From NCBI RefSeq assembly GCF_918797505.1, contig NC_092793.1:1922001-1986000 (forward strand): a DNA stretch of 64,000 nt. The letters are read 5' to 3'. The position numbers and the translations under genes were made by a program. This document shows, one piece after another, positions 45,301 through 57,300 of the stretch. Origin of the DNA: Bemisia tabaci (taxonomy: Eukaryota > Arthropoda > Insecta > Hemiptera > Aleyrodidae). Every line of letters starts with the position of its first letter. The stretch's first letter is position 1. Under the pieces are notes generated by a model. That model had not been told where the DNA came from. It did no database searches and saw only the letters and a program-made list of their open reading frames with translations.

Positions 45301-48300
45301 GGAATTCGGGGACAAAAGAGCAAAATTGGGAAAATATAACAGCGAAATTTTCCAATCTCTAAACTTACCTAATAGTGCTTTTGCTCTTCGTTTTCGATTC
45401 CTTGAAACGTCTAAAAAAGCCTCATGATCTTTAGCATGACTGTCAAGTGAATAATCAGGTACAAGAGTAATTTTGCTAAATTTTGGGTCAAGAGAACCAA
45501 AATGCCGAGCAACCAAAAGTATACTCTGCCTTAAGTCTACTAAAATTTCTGTGAAAAAGAAACATACAACAGTGAAACTTGGTTTAAAAAACGGACCACT
45601 AGACAAGGTACGAATTAATGCATTCTAATTGGCAGGTTTTCACATCAAAATTTCACGTAGAACACGATTTGTATGAAGAAAATTACTGAAAGCAACTCCT
45701 AACCAAGAAATTTATTTTTTTTGACAATTCAAACTTCACACTCCTTGAGAATAAAATAATCTACTTAAGTTGTATTGCACATTAAACGTTGCCATGACAG
45801 ACTTTACTCTGTGAATATATGACTACTTCAATACCGACACCTGTGCTTAGCTATTGCACATTTTTTGTGCCTTGAATGACATTGGATGAAGATGGAACCC
45901 TGCTCGTTGAGAAGCTTGCCAAAACTGTCGCCGTTGGCATTTCGATTCAAGCAGACTCTTGTTTTTCTTGCTAGTTGGAAATTCTAATTTTTTGGAACTA
46001 ATGCTGAATAAAAACAGGCTATCTTTGTCAGGAGTTTCTATCAATAGTTTTTGTTTCGCAAATCGTGTTGTAAGTAAAATTTTTAGGAGGAAACATATAT
46101 CATATCAGAATGCTTCAAATCATACCTTGTCTGGAGGTGTACTATTGGTAAAAGCATAATACAAAAGCTATGAGGAAGCAAACTCTTCCTAGTCCAGTGA
46201 AAACCCGTATTTTTTTAAAGCAAAATCTGTTCCTCACAGGAAATTTTAATGTAAAAAGTATTCAATTAAACAAAGGAATTTCCTGCTCAAATTAAATTGT
46301 TACTAGAGAAGCGAATTTTCACTTGAAAATTGTTATTGCCAACCCACAGTAATTTGTTACAGTAAAATTTTACCATCAATGGTTTTATTATCATGGAATA
46401 AACGAGAACATTAGAGTTTTAGATAGACATAAAATAGATATTTGACTGACAAATGTTAAGTTGCAAGGTTAATCTTTCCCTGAATTGGAAACAGACATCT
46501 TACACTAGAGGTTTCAATAGAAAATTACAAGGAAATAGCCAAGAGTGAAAAATTCACGAATCTGTTTCTGAATGAGAGATATGTCCAAGATTGAGATCAT
46601 CAAATACACATATTATTATCGTTATATTGTAGCTCTAAGGTCACAAAATTCGTGCCAGGAATTCCTCCCCCCCCCCCCCGCGCGACGCGCCGCGCAGGCC
46701 CACCGACCGCTCACCGCAGCGGTAGCCTCCCTCCTTCTCACAGCACCGCGACACCCGTCCTCCGCCGGCTGCAGAGCCGAGTCCCCGCCCCACCACCCGC
46801 ACCCCGTATCGCGCCGCGCTCATCGGCTTCTAGAACACTACGCAGCCGTGGCCAGTGGTTCCTTTCCATCCCCCTCTTCAGTTTCTGCAAGCACTGCAGC
46901 CGGTACCAGGGAGGCTCCTCTTTCGTCCTTCCAAGAATTTCTAGAATTTTCCAAGACATAAGGAGGGCGTCACATGGCGACGAGTAGTAACTGTTTCTGG
47001 AACTTTCTATAACTCTCTCGAATTTTCATCATTCAGGTGACCGTTAGGAAAACGATGACCCTTATTAATCCTCTCCAGAACTTTATAGAATTTTCTCGAA
47101 CTTTCGCAAGGTGTCATGACTGACAATAGCTTTGCCCAAAATTTTTTGAACTCCCTCAAATAGTCTCCAGGCGATGCACAATTAAAGTGATGCCCTTGTC
47201 GCATCCTTTCGGGAGCTATCTAGAATATTTTTATACTTTTAAAAAAGTGCAGCAGGACGGCGAGTGACATTTGTTTCTGGAACTCTCTAGAATGTAATCA
47301 AAGTGGTAGTGACACGCATGTGGCTGGCAAGGCTACAATCACTCGTGGATTGAATGATGAGGGTCCGGGGGCAAAGCCCCCTGTCTAGCCGCCGAATAAT
47401 TACTCTATACTAGTCGTTCCGGGACGGCTAGTATGTATAGAGTAATTATTAAAATAAAAAATGAATCTCTGATGGTTAAAAATTAAGACTGAGAACCAAA
47501 TATAATGACTGTTTACAGGTAGAGATGGTCCAGCCTAATCCATCAACTGTCAATGATCATAGACTAGGGTTTTTTTCTCTTGGACAAAGTACTAAGGCTT
47601 TTTCTCCTTGGTCATATGTGGCTGTCTCTTTCTGTGGACTGATTATTCATTTATACGATATTCTCAATGCAGTTTTTGTTGCTCAACCAAAAAAGGAAAG
47701 AACAAGGTTGGATATCATACCAGTTTGGCGAATATTTTTATTCTTGGTATCTTCTTCATCAGTTTCAAGGCCAAATAATAACAGCTGCATGACAGACTTT
47801 GATTTTTTGAATTGTCTTCTGAAATTTAAAATAACGGCATAGTAAATACTCGTCCAATAAAATTTAAAAGGGAGTATAATGTCATTGTTTTTTTTTCTTT
47901 CAAGGTATGCCTGATGAAAATTTATTAAACTCAAGGTGTCAACTGCTTTGTATTCATGATCTAATTAAAAATCTTCTAACCTGAGCAGAATGCACATTGA
48001 CGGTGAAACTTCCAAACCACGTACCTTTTTTGTGGTGTTTAAAAATCTCCACTCCCGATTTATGTATTCTTAATGCAGACAAATCAACATCATTTCTGTA
48101 AGTTTTTCAGAATTCTCTTCCCACAGAGAAGAATTATCACAGAAGTTCTTAAGAAATGACATTGAAGAGTTCATCCATTTAAGAATTGAAATAAGACACA
48201 AAGTCTGTAATGTTGCAAACCGTGATACGCAGTTTGGGACTTTCATCATTGCTATCTCATTGAGAAGAGAGAGTAAAACATTAGAAACTTGCCTGGAGAG

Positions 48301-51300
48301 TCTGTTATAAGAGTTTCGAAGTAATACAGTCCTAGGATATTAAAACTCATATATTAGTCAGCTTACTGTAAACAGGGGAGGGGGATTGAGCGTATGTAAT
48401 ATAGGGACCAAAACATTTATTAAAAATAATTAATTAAGTTATAGAAAGAACTCACATACCACACCTACTACAATAATTTCAGCAGTAAGGGAAAAGCGTG
48501 CTCGTCAGGCCGCCAGATGTACAGCTTGACTCACAGCTCGACGAGCAATTTATTTAAATTTATTTTAATGAAATGAACATATCTGGCCCCAGGCAGACAC
48601 GAACCTGAAACCTCATGCTACCCAGTCAGGCGTTTTAACAGATCAGGCTTTTGATTCTTATTGCACCAAGACAAAATTGACAATATTTCAGATGTTAAAT
48701 CTTAAAACTCCTGTCCATTTAGAACGGTATCACAGCTGAAGCTGATCAAGTAACCACTGAAATGCTGAGCATGAATTCTTTTTCTGACGTATTCTACTCT
48801 TTATCTTCCAAGCCTCACCGATCCTTCTTCCAGGTATGTTCCATGTTTGCACCTCTTTAAAAACACTACAAAGTGCGTCGATCCATCTGGCCCTCACAAA
48901 TTAGCATTTTGTGATGAATTTTGAATGAAAAATTACTACTTTGCGTCAATTTTCCTCTAAGATTTTCGAAATATTCTAGTATTATGCAGTACAATCCTAA
49001 AGGCCTCTTACCCCCTCCCTTGAAAACGATCGCATATCGCGGACTCAGACCCTTCTCCCCCCCGAGAAGATTACGTACTTTATATGAGCAGCCCCAAACA
49101 AGTAAGAAATAGGATTGCAAAATCACAAATTTACTTGTGGCGAGCGAGTACTGTTAGATGAAGATTTTTTTAAGGTGACAGTAGCCTCCGCCAGGGTGGC
49201 AAAATTTCATGAAAAATAAAATATTGAATCTTCACATGAAATATTTTATGAAATATTTTCAGAAATTGATGAAAGATATTGAAAAATACCGGTACCTTTT
49301 CAAGTTTCAGAAAATGTAAAAATAGTGACTTTCTTCTATTTTCGTATGTTTGACTGCAGGTTGCATACTTTAGCCCCTGAAAAATATGAAATATTTCACA
49401 GCCTCGTAAATTTCATGAAATATTTCACTGAAAGTTCCGATCTTTCATTTCTTTTTTTCGTTTCATGCCACCCTGGCCTCCGCTCCTCCTCTATCTATTT
49501 TGGAAGAGAAACTGAACTTTTTGCAGTTAGATAGATTTCAGTTAATGTCTATCTCCAATGGATACCAGATAAACTCCTTTTGCATTAATACACCAAATTC
49601 CCCTGGTGCCTGCCTTGAATGAAAATATAAGCAAACCTGTTCAGCCGCTGCTTGGGTAAACTTGAAATAGCATCAATGCTTCCATCTGCTCCATTTTGGT
49701 CCGCCATTATAAAAGCCAGATGTTTTCTCCGTTGAGTATCAATCATGATGGGGTTGACTGTTGAGGCTACCTCAAAAGAGACCTGAGGAAAAAATGGAAA
49801 CATCATAACTGGACCACGTTAAGCAGAAAGGAACCAAGCCACATCAAGCTGATCTTGAGAAAATTGAGGTGACAGGATTACTGTTCATGCAATTCTAATC
49901 CGATGGGAATGGTTGAAATTTGAATTTTTACTGACTAGTATCTTCATGAGAGACTTCTTGACACCTATAAAGGTGAAATAAATGTTTTACCAATTTAATT
50001 ATCTGTGTTTTCGGTCAATGGTTCCCTGCTGCTTCTTTTTAAATGGGCGAAATCAAATCAGAGAAAGGAACCAAGTACCACTTGGTTTTGTGGAGGATCG
50101 TATCAAGTCGGAGGACGAATTCATAGAAAGGAACCAAGCCCACTTGAATCCTCTCCGTTAATTCGATTTTGAAGATAGCGGGGACTTGGTTCCCAGCCCA
50201 GCAAAGCACGTATGCGCAAAGTTGTTGTTGATAGAACTTGGTTTGAAAACAAAAATAGATTTTACTGTACTTTTCACTGGCGAAAATTTCGTGATTCAAG
50301 TAAAGGAATTTTCGCTTCCATTTTCAAGGTTTTTTGTAATTATAAAGGTCACTTACCCTGATTAGCTCTTCTACATCATAAATGCTACCAGGAACATCTG
50401 ACAATGCGTTAAAAATATCAGCTGCATTCTCCAAACTCTGCAGCATCGATTCTGAAAAAACAAAAATGGACAACCTTATAATAAAACGTGAAAAAATTGG
50501 ACTGATTTAGAAAACAGATGCAATTACATCTGCTAAATTGACAAGAACAGTTTCATAGTCATAGTGCATATAACACATTCAAGAGCAGTTTCTACTACAC
50601 TTGGATGGTAGAACCGAAACTTCTCAAGCCTGAGTTTGCAGCTGTGGACAGTTTCTGTCACATCTTATTCTAAGGAAAGAAGTTGAACCTTTTTCTGAAC
50701 AAAAGAAAATGAAAAAACAAAAAACAAAAAAAATTTTCAAAAAAAACGGGGGAAAAAATTAAGAAAAAAACAGGAAAAAATAAACAAAAACAGAATAGAA
50801 AAATAATAAAAATAAGATAAAATGAACAAAAAACTTCTTCAAATATTAGTACTGTGATGTGGTGAAGAAGCTTACCCATTATTTTTAATGCAATGCAAAA
50901 ACAAATGATGCTACAAAATCTAATCTATGACATACAGTGGAAATCCGATATTACAACATCGCTTGTAATGACGAGCGATCTGGTAGGTCCTGTGACTAAT
51001 ATCCCATTAACTCAGAGTATTTGTGTATCGGTTATAATGTCATTCGGATATAAAAACCAAATGAGGCTGGTCACTAGAAGGTCGATGTATCCAATTTCCA
51101 CTGTAGTTCTGTGAACAATATGGTCTGACATTTAACGGTAATTAAAAAAAATTAAATACATGAATTTATACAGGATCTGAACTCTGCAGGGGACCAACAG
51201 TTTTACTTCATTTTTAAAAAGTTTGACAGAGGATCTTAATTTATCCACTAATTCCCCCATTTTGGACCACTGAGCGATGAAAGTTTGTGAAGCTGAACAC

Positions 51301-54300
51301 AATTTAATGCATTAAGGCCCGATAAGAACATTATTAGCCATGAACTCTGCAGGAGAGCAACAATTTTACTTCTATTTTTAAAAAGTTTGACAAAGAATCC
51401 TGTTCCGTCCACGACTCCTCTTCATTTTGGACCACTGTGCCGACAAAATTGTTGAAATTGACCACAGTTATATGCGCAGGGGCCTAATAAGAACCCCATC
51501 GAAGGTGTAACTTTTATAAATATTTTTCTGTCTTTTTGCTGTAAAAATGCTGTCAAGAATGATCGCGATTTGGCAACTTTGTCCTCCCCCCCATTTCGCA
51601 AAAACTGTGCGAATACTAACGCAAACGTTTTTTACCAGAGTTTTAGGGTACCATAAGATATCGTTTGGGCCGGTTTTAGAAAAATCCCTACGGTCCCAAA
51701 TTGTGCCATTCTTAGGGTCACTCTTTGTTATTCGAGATGTGAAATTCATTCTAGAAAACAAGTAGAGGTGATTGTTGTTCCTGACATTTTTGTCATGTTC
51801 CCTAACATTTTCAGGTAATCCCTTACTTTTTAAAATGGATGGTGTTATTTGGCGGTATGGCACCCTGACCATCAAATCCTCCAAATATCGCTGAGGTGCC
51901 TTTACTGGATAATTTTATGACCACTAACCCCTACCGCTAAGGGGCCGTTCACAAATTACGTAAGGCACTTTTTTGGATTTTTAGAACCCCCCTCCCCCCC
52001 ATAAGGCACTCGTAAGGCTAGCCTGGACCCCCTCCCCCAAATAATTACGTAAGGCTGGCCAGACCCCCCCCCCCCTTCTATCGTTTAAATGAATAATTTA
52101 ATGAAAAAATTGTGTTGAAACAAAACAGTATTATTTAAAACATTACTAATTGCTGGCAGGAGATCATAAAGAATAACAGTTGTATTGAAAAAGTAACCAG
52201 TTTTTAAATTCAAAAAGTTCTGAAAAAATTACATTTTAACAAAAATACATTAAACGTCTACAGGGTGTCTAGCAAATTTTTCTTTTCATTCTCCCTGACT
52301 TTCAAGGTTTTCCCTGACCTATTGAATTTTCTTTCTCCCTGACTTTTCATGACCTTTTACCAAGATTTGCTTTCAGTCTGTACGATGTTTTCCACCCTTC
52401 AAAGCGATGGATTACAATTCAAGAATAAAACCTTTCTGCGGTCTTTGGGTGTCATGGTGTCAACGGAGACTCTCGTAAAAAAGATTCTTTTCTTTCTTCC
52501 ACTATTGCATCAACTTGATCTTTGCGTACTTCAAAAAACTTTATAGACATTTGCAACTTCGGGAATTAAATAAATAGAGGAAGAAATAGTTCACTTCCGG
52601 AGGTGTCGCGGACGCTAAAGGAGGCGTCGCGGACGCTAAAGGAGGCGTCGTGGACACTTCAAAAGGCGTCGCGGACACTTCAAGCGGTGTCGCGGACACT
52701 CCCACAGGCGTCGCGGACGCCTAAAACTTGTCGCGGACGCTTCCACAGGCGTCGCGGACACATCCAGAGGTGTCGTGGACGCTTAAGAAGGCGTCGCGGA
52801 CGCCTTAAAGTTGTCGTGGACGCTTCCACAGGTGTCGCGAACACTTCCAGAGGTGTCGCGGATGCTTTAAGCTACGCAACTTAAGGCGCGTCTGTCCGCG
52901 GCGTCCTGGACGCCGCGGAGAGACGCCGATAAATCTGTCTAATGATTTTGCGCGGGGACGGCACCTTAGCGGCGGAGAGACGCTGCGGAAAACGCCGATG
53001 GAGGACGCTCCGATCTGTCGCCAACAGATCGGAGCGGAGACACCGACAAATTCCGCTCAGTCCGCTGCTTTTCCTACATATTTTCGAATGTGTTCAGTTC
53101 GACAAACCCGCGAATCGAACACAAAAGCCGTGAATTGATCGACAAAATCCGTGAATCGTTCGACGAAAGCCGTGAATCGATCGACAAAAGCCGTGAATCG
53201 ATCGACAAACCTGTGAGTCTATCGACAAACCTGTGAATCGATCGACAAACCTATGAGTCGATCGACAAACCTGTGAGTCAATCGAATTACGTCGATCGGT
53301 TCACGTTTTGGTTTTTCGATCGATTCATGTCGATTGACTTGATACCGGTTTTTTTTTTTTAATTAATTGTCAATCATTTCTCGTCGATCGATTCACGTTT
53401 TTTTCCGATCGATTCACGTTTTTTTCCGATCGATTCACGTTTTTTTCCGATCGATTCACGTTTTTTTCTGATCGATTCACGGTTTCTTCCGATCGATTCA
53501 TGTCGATCGAATCGACACCGCTTTTTTAATAATTTGTCCATCGAATCGGTGTCGATCGATTCACGTTTTTATTTTTCGGTCGATTCTTGTCGATCGAATC
53601 CACACCCTCCTAAAAAAAAAAGCGCCTCCAGCCATTTTCGCGGCTCAAAGCATACTGTCCGATCAACGAAAATTCGAGAAATTGACAGCGGACAGAGCGG
53701 GAAAAATCCACAAATTCCGCTCCTAAGGTGCCGTGCTCCGAAATGTGAGCGTCTTCTCGCCCTCGACTCGGTAGCAGCATTTTCCGCCGGCGTCCAGGAC
53801 GCCGCGGACAGACGCGCCTTAAGTTGCGTAAGGCGTCATGGACGCTTCAAAAGTCGTCGCGGACACTACCAGAGGCGTCCTGGACGCTTGGAAGGCGTCG
53901 TGAACGCTTTAAAAAGGCGTCGCGGACACTTTCAGAGGTGTCGTGGACGCTTAAGGTGGCGTCACGGACGCCTTAAAGTTGTCACGGACGCCTTAAAGTT
54001 GTCGCGGACGCTTGCACAGGCGTCGCTGACACTCCCAAAGGTGTCGCAGACGCTGAAGGAGGCGTCGCTGACGCTTTAAAGGCGTCGTGGACGCTTCAAA
54101 AGGCGTCGGGGGCACTTCCAGAGGTGTCGCGGACGCTAAAGGAGGCGTCGCGGACGCAACACAGCGATAGAGAGAGGGAGCACCACTAGTCAGCACCATA
54201 GAATAAAGAGACTACGCTATGTAGTCTTTTTATTTACGTCAGCACTAACGGTTCAGATGGCACCTCAGACCAGGAGAGAGCGCTGCACGGCTAAGTATCG

Positions 54301-57300
54301 AAGCGCCGTGAAGTTATTCAAAAAATCGCGATCTTCGACGGGAGTTCGCTTCTCTCCCGGTTCTGCGTTTTTCTTCCCTGACTTCCCCTGACTTCTCCCG
54401 GACCAATTTCATCTCCCTGACTTTCCCTGACTTTCCCGGTTTTCCCGGTCGCTAGACACCCTGACCGTCTAAAACAAAACGAACTTTGAACTATAGTCTG
54501 CCCCAAATAGGGAGAGCGCTGGAAAATCAGAATAATTAGCACTATTTGGCGGGTTGGGGGTGCCTCCACCCTCGTCACTTGTCATCTCGTCGCCTCTCAC
54601 ATGCATCGCACAGAGGGGCACAAGTCACTTTGAGGCAACGCATACTCCCTTCGCATCTCCAGACCAGGATAGGCGATTTAAATCCCTGATTATTGACATT
54701 AATCGTCGCTCCTCTGACCAAAGTTCTTATCTCCATTTTTACGTGAGCTCCGAAAAGCATGAAGCTGCATAGACAACTACAGGCCTCACGTGAAAATCGA
54801 GGTATGCCTTAGCGTCACAGGAGCCTCGATATGTGGCTGAATAGCAGCATTTCCATACGCGTAGCTGCAAATATTTTTTGATTATTTCTTTTCCAGTCTG
54901 TTCTGCTGTAGTTCAGAGGGTACCCGTTGTTTGAGACTGTTAAAAGTATGGCATGTTGCTCCCAGATTTTGGTCCCAAACGCTTAAATTATTAAGAAGGA
55001 GAATGAGAGAGAACGAAGTGGAGGGGGGGGGAGGGGATGCTCAAAATTTGGTGGCCCTGAAAAGGGCCGTTTTCGACGAGGCTCAAAGATTAATAACATC
55101 TTGAGCATTAGGTAGATGATTACTGTTGTGATCATCTTTTTCTGGGGGCAAGAACTCAATTCCGAGGCTGTAGCCGTCTTCTTTCAGGAAACCTGCGACG
55201 CTTTCGTCCATTGTTTTGTCTTCTGCTTCGTCATCAGATTCAGACCAATCAGATTCTTCCTCGTCATCAGCGCATAGATGGATCAAAAATTGCTCAACCT
55301 CCTCATCCGCCAATCCTTCTCGTTCACAGGCAGCCTCGACTTCATTCTTCACATGCGTGGCGTAAGATTTCCAATCCTCCGTAGAAAATTTGTTTGTTTT
55401 TAGAAAACAGCCTCTAGGAAAAGCTCTTTGACCTCGTGAAATCTCCTCGTGGTAGTCACCCGTCTTCTTCGAGGAAAAAATTAGGGGAGGTGCAGGTATC
55501 CATCCTGTGCTACTGCCAGCATGACAAATTATCTGTCTCTCTCCTTTCCCAAGCTTGGGATCGCTGATGTGTGCTTTGACGGTACCATCTGAAATGCTGT
55601 GGGTTGAGCAGGTGTTTTTATTGATTCATGTTTTATCCAGGAAAATAACTTTTTCTCAGTCGATCTTCAGGACAGAGCGCAAGAAGAAACACCTCGCCAA
55701 AGCAATTGCTGGTTTCTCCATGAGAACGACGCAATTGTTCAGTTTTCTGTAGGTAAAACCTAGTTCTTGGAGAAGGTGGTGAAGTGCAGATTGTGAGCTT
55801 TTTTAAAGGTCAGCTTCAGCCAGAGATTACAGCAGCTTATCCAGCGTCGGCACATTTTTATCACGGTAGTAACCGTATATATGCCTCCGAATAGCTTCAG
55901 CATCAAAGTCGTCTACTTCCTTGCCTTTCTTCTTACGCGTCTTCCCAGGTGTTGAAAACTTCGACTTTTTCTGCGACGTCACAAGCTCGGATTCCTTCTT
56001 GATTCTTCTGACAGTACAATATCCAAGGTCTAGCCTTTGGGCAGTCCTCTCCAAGACTTGGTTGATGCCCAGTAAGGGTCCGTTGTTCTGCTTCTCCTTT
56101 TCGAAGTACTTGATGACTCGAGCGACAAATTTGCAAGCTTGCGAGTGGAGCACTTGCCTCTTTCCATTTTTTGCTGCCATCGTCCAGTGGTGTTGCTCCA
56201 GTAACGTTCAGAATACGAGTGCGAATTAAGCACGGAATGGACTGCATTATATCCCTCATTGATGGATTACCATCTACCAATAAGGCGCCGCCGCGCCGCG
56301 GAGCTCATAACCAGCCCTCTGTGCAATGCAAGGTTGACTCGGTGATTAAAAGGGTATCAATAGAACGAACGATACCTTGCTTCTACATCGTGCAAATTAT
56401 TCTGATTTTCCAGCGCTCTTCCTATCTGGGACAAACAATAGTCAGTCTTTACATTCAAAAGCAGTCAAAATCAATAGCCCACCAGTACACACTTCAGAAA
56501 CCGGCTTCATAGTTTCAGGCTACCCTAAAAATTTTGCACCTTTTCCCTGATCAGTTGTGTTTTCGTCAAAGTGTTGATTGCATGTAATAGCAATGCAATA
56601 TTCGTAAGTTTTTTAAGTGCATTTAACTGTAGAAATTTTGAAGTGCTCATGGAGAACAGTTAAAGTTTACCTGAACATTAAAGCACTGAATTACCTAAGT
56701 GCATTTTCATTCCGCCTGAAGTGCTTAGCATTATGATGTTACCTGCAGCATGTATACTTAATATTGGCACCTTAACGGTAGGACATTAAAAAGTCATCCG
56801 GTAAAGGCACCTTAGCAGTAGGAAGTTTTCCAGTCAGCGGTCGAAAAGTCATTCACTAAAGACATCTTAGCGATTCTTAGAGGACTTTCTAGTCAGGATA
56901 CTGTACCGCCAAATAACCACTTCGTTTTAAAATTCCCTGACATTTTCCAGTATTCCCTGATTATGGTAACCCTATCTTACTTGAGCACATTGGGCAAATG
57001 TGGCTGAACAGTCTTGATTTGAAGCGCATTTACTTCACGGTGTCATGCAAAGTATTAAGTTTGGTTTTGTGAGAAAATAGATTAAAACAAATATAAAAAA
57101 AAACGAACCTTTGATTTTCAACATTCCTAAACTGACTTGGAATAATACTATGCAGCCGTCTAGAAAAAACAGGTCCCATATCCTAAGAAGAACCTTCATG
57201 TGAATCACAGATGCAAATAATGTAACAAACCAATGAAGAGAAATTAAAGAAAGTTCAATATCATGGTTTTTTAGCACATTGTCCACTTCTGATAAATAAT

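Larger units (their letters stand above)
43482..45368 (-). other. SGSM3: SGSM3 1.9-kb intron
   Basis: Contains two short TIR elements (44428-44603 and 45023-45135). 43482-44427 and 44604-45014 are AT-rich and show nothing recognisable. Confidence 0.65.
45549..47720 (-). other. SGSM3: SGSM3 2.2-kb intron
   Basis: Contains MITE copy B (45593-46147), a strongly GC-rich block (about 46668-46930), a series of TCTGGAACTTTCTAGAA-like repeats (46920-47300) and a Helitron-like 3' hairpin (47366-47388). 46148-46660 shows nothing recognisable. Confidence 0.65.
52261..54463. mobile_element. hAT-like element made of 21-bp arrays
   Basis: Inverted ends CAGGGTGTCTAGC (52261-52273) and its inverse (54451-54463), flanked by the 8-bp near-duplication AACGTCTA (52253-52260) / ACCGTCTA (54464-54471). 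Subterminal TCCCTGACTTTCCCTGAC repeats sit at both ends. The 1.6-kb centre is a palindrome whose arms are tandem arrays (see separate entries). No transposase. TIR plus 8-bp duplication point to hAT; the element would need a transposase in trans. Confidence 0.8.
50452..57108 (-). other. SGSM3: SGSM3 6.7-kb intron
   Basis: Holds a diverged tandem duplication (51173-51490), an unrecognised open frame near 51468-51884, a G/C-run repeat (51935-52080), a hAT-like element (52261-54463) and a mariner-like element (54494-56438). 50452-51170 is low-complexity A-rich DNA. 56440-57108 has only short degenerate repeats such as GGCACCTTA. Confidence 0.75.

Noticed and set aside
46572..46987. Proline/arginine-rich ORFs of 129 and 111 aa
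   Set aside because: They arise from a GC-rich block beginning in a C run, overlap in several frames on both strands, and show no domain.
47525..47842. Plus-strand 105-aa ORF
   Set aside because: Its second half is antisense to the SGSM3 exon 47721-47818; the first half has no recognisable homology.
51468..51884. 138-aa minus-strand ORF
   Set aside because: No recognisable motif, no splice or promoter context, and adjoining DNA is repetitive; not supported as a gene.
52603..52884. Open frame encoding SRTLKEA-type heptad repeats
   Set aside because: It is a translation artefact of a 21-bp tandem array; the period is a multiple of 3 so all frames tend to stay open.
53120..53580. Regular repeats and spacers resembling a CRISPR array
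   Set aside because: Units are contiguous 20-21-mers without unique spacers, they face each other in inverted orientation, and the window is eukaryotic.
55921..56512. Plus-strand ORFs of 102 and 113 aa
   Set aside because: Antisense to the mariner-like transposase pseudogene and its terminal region.
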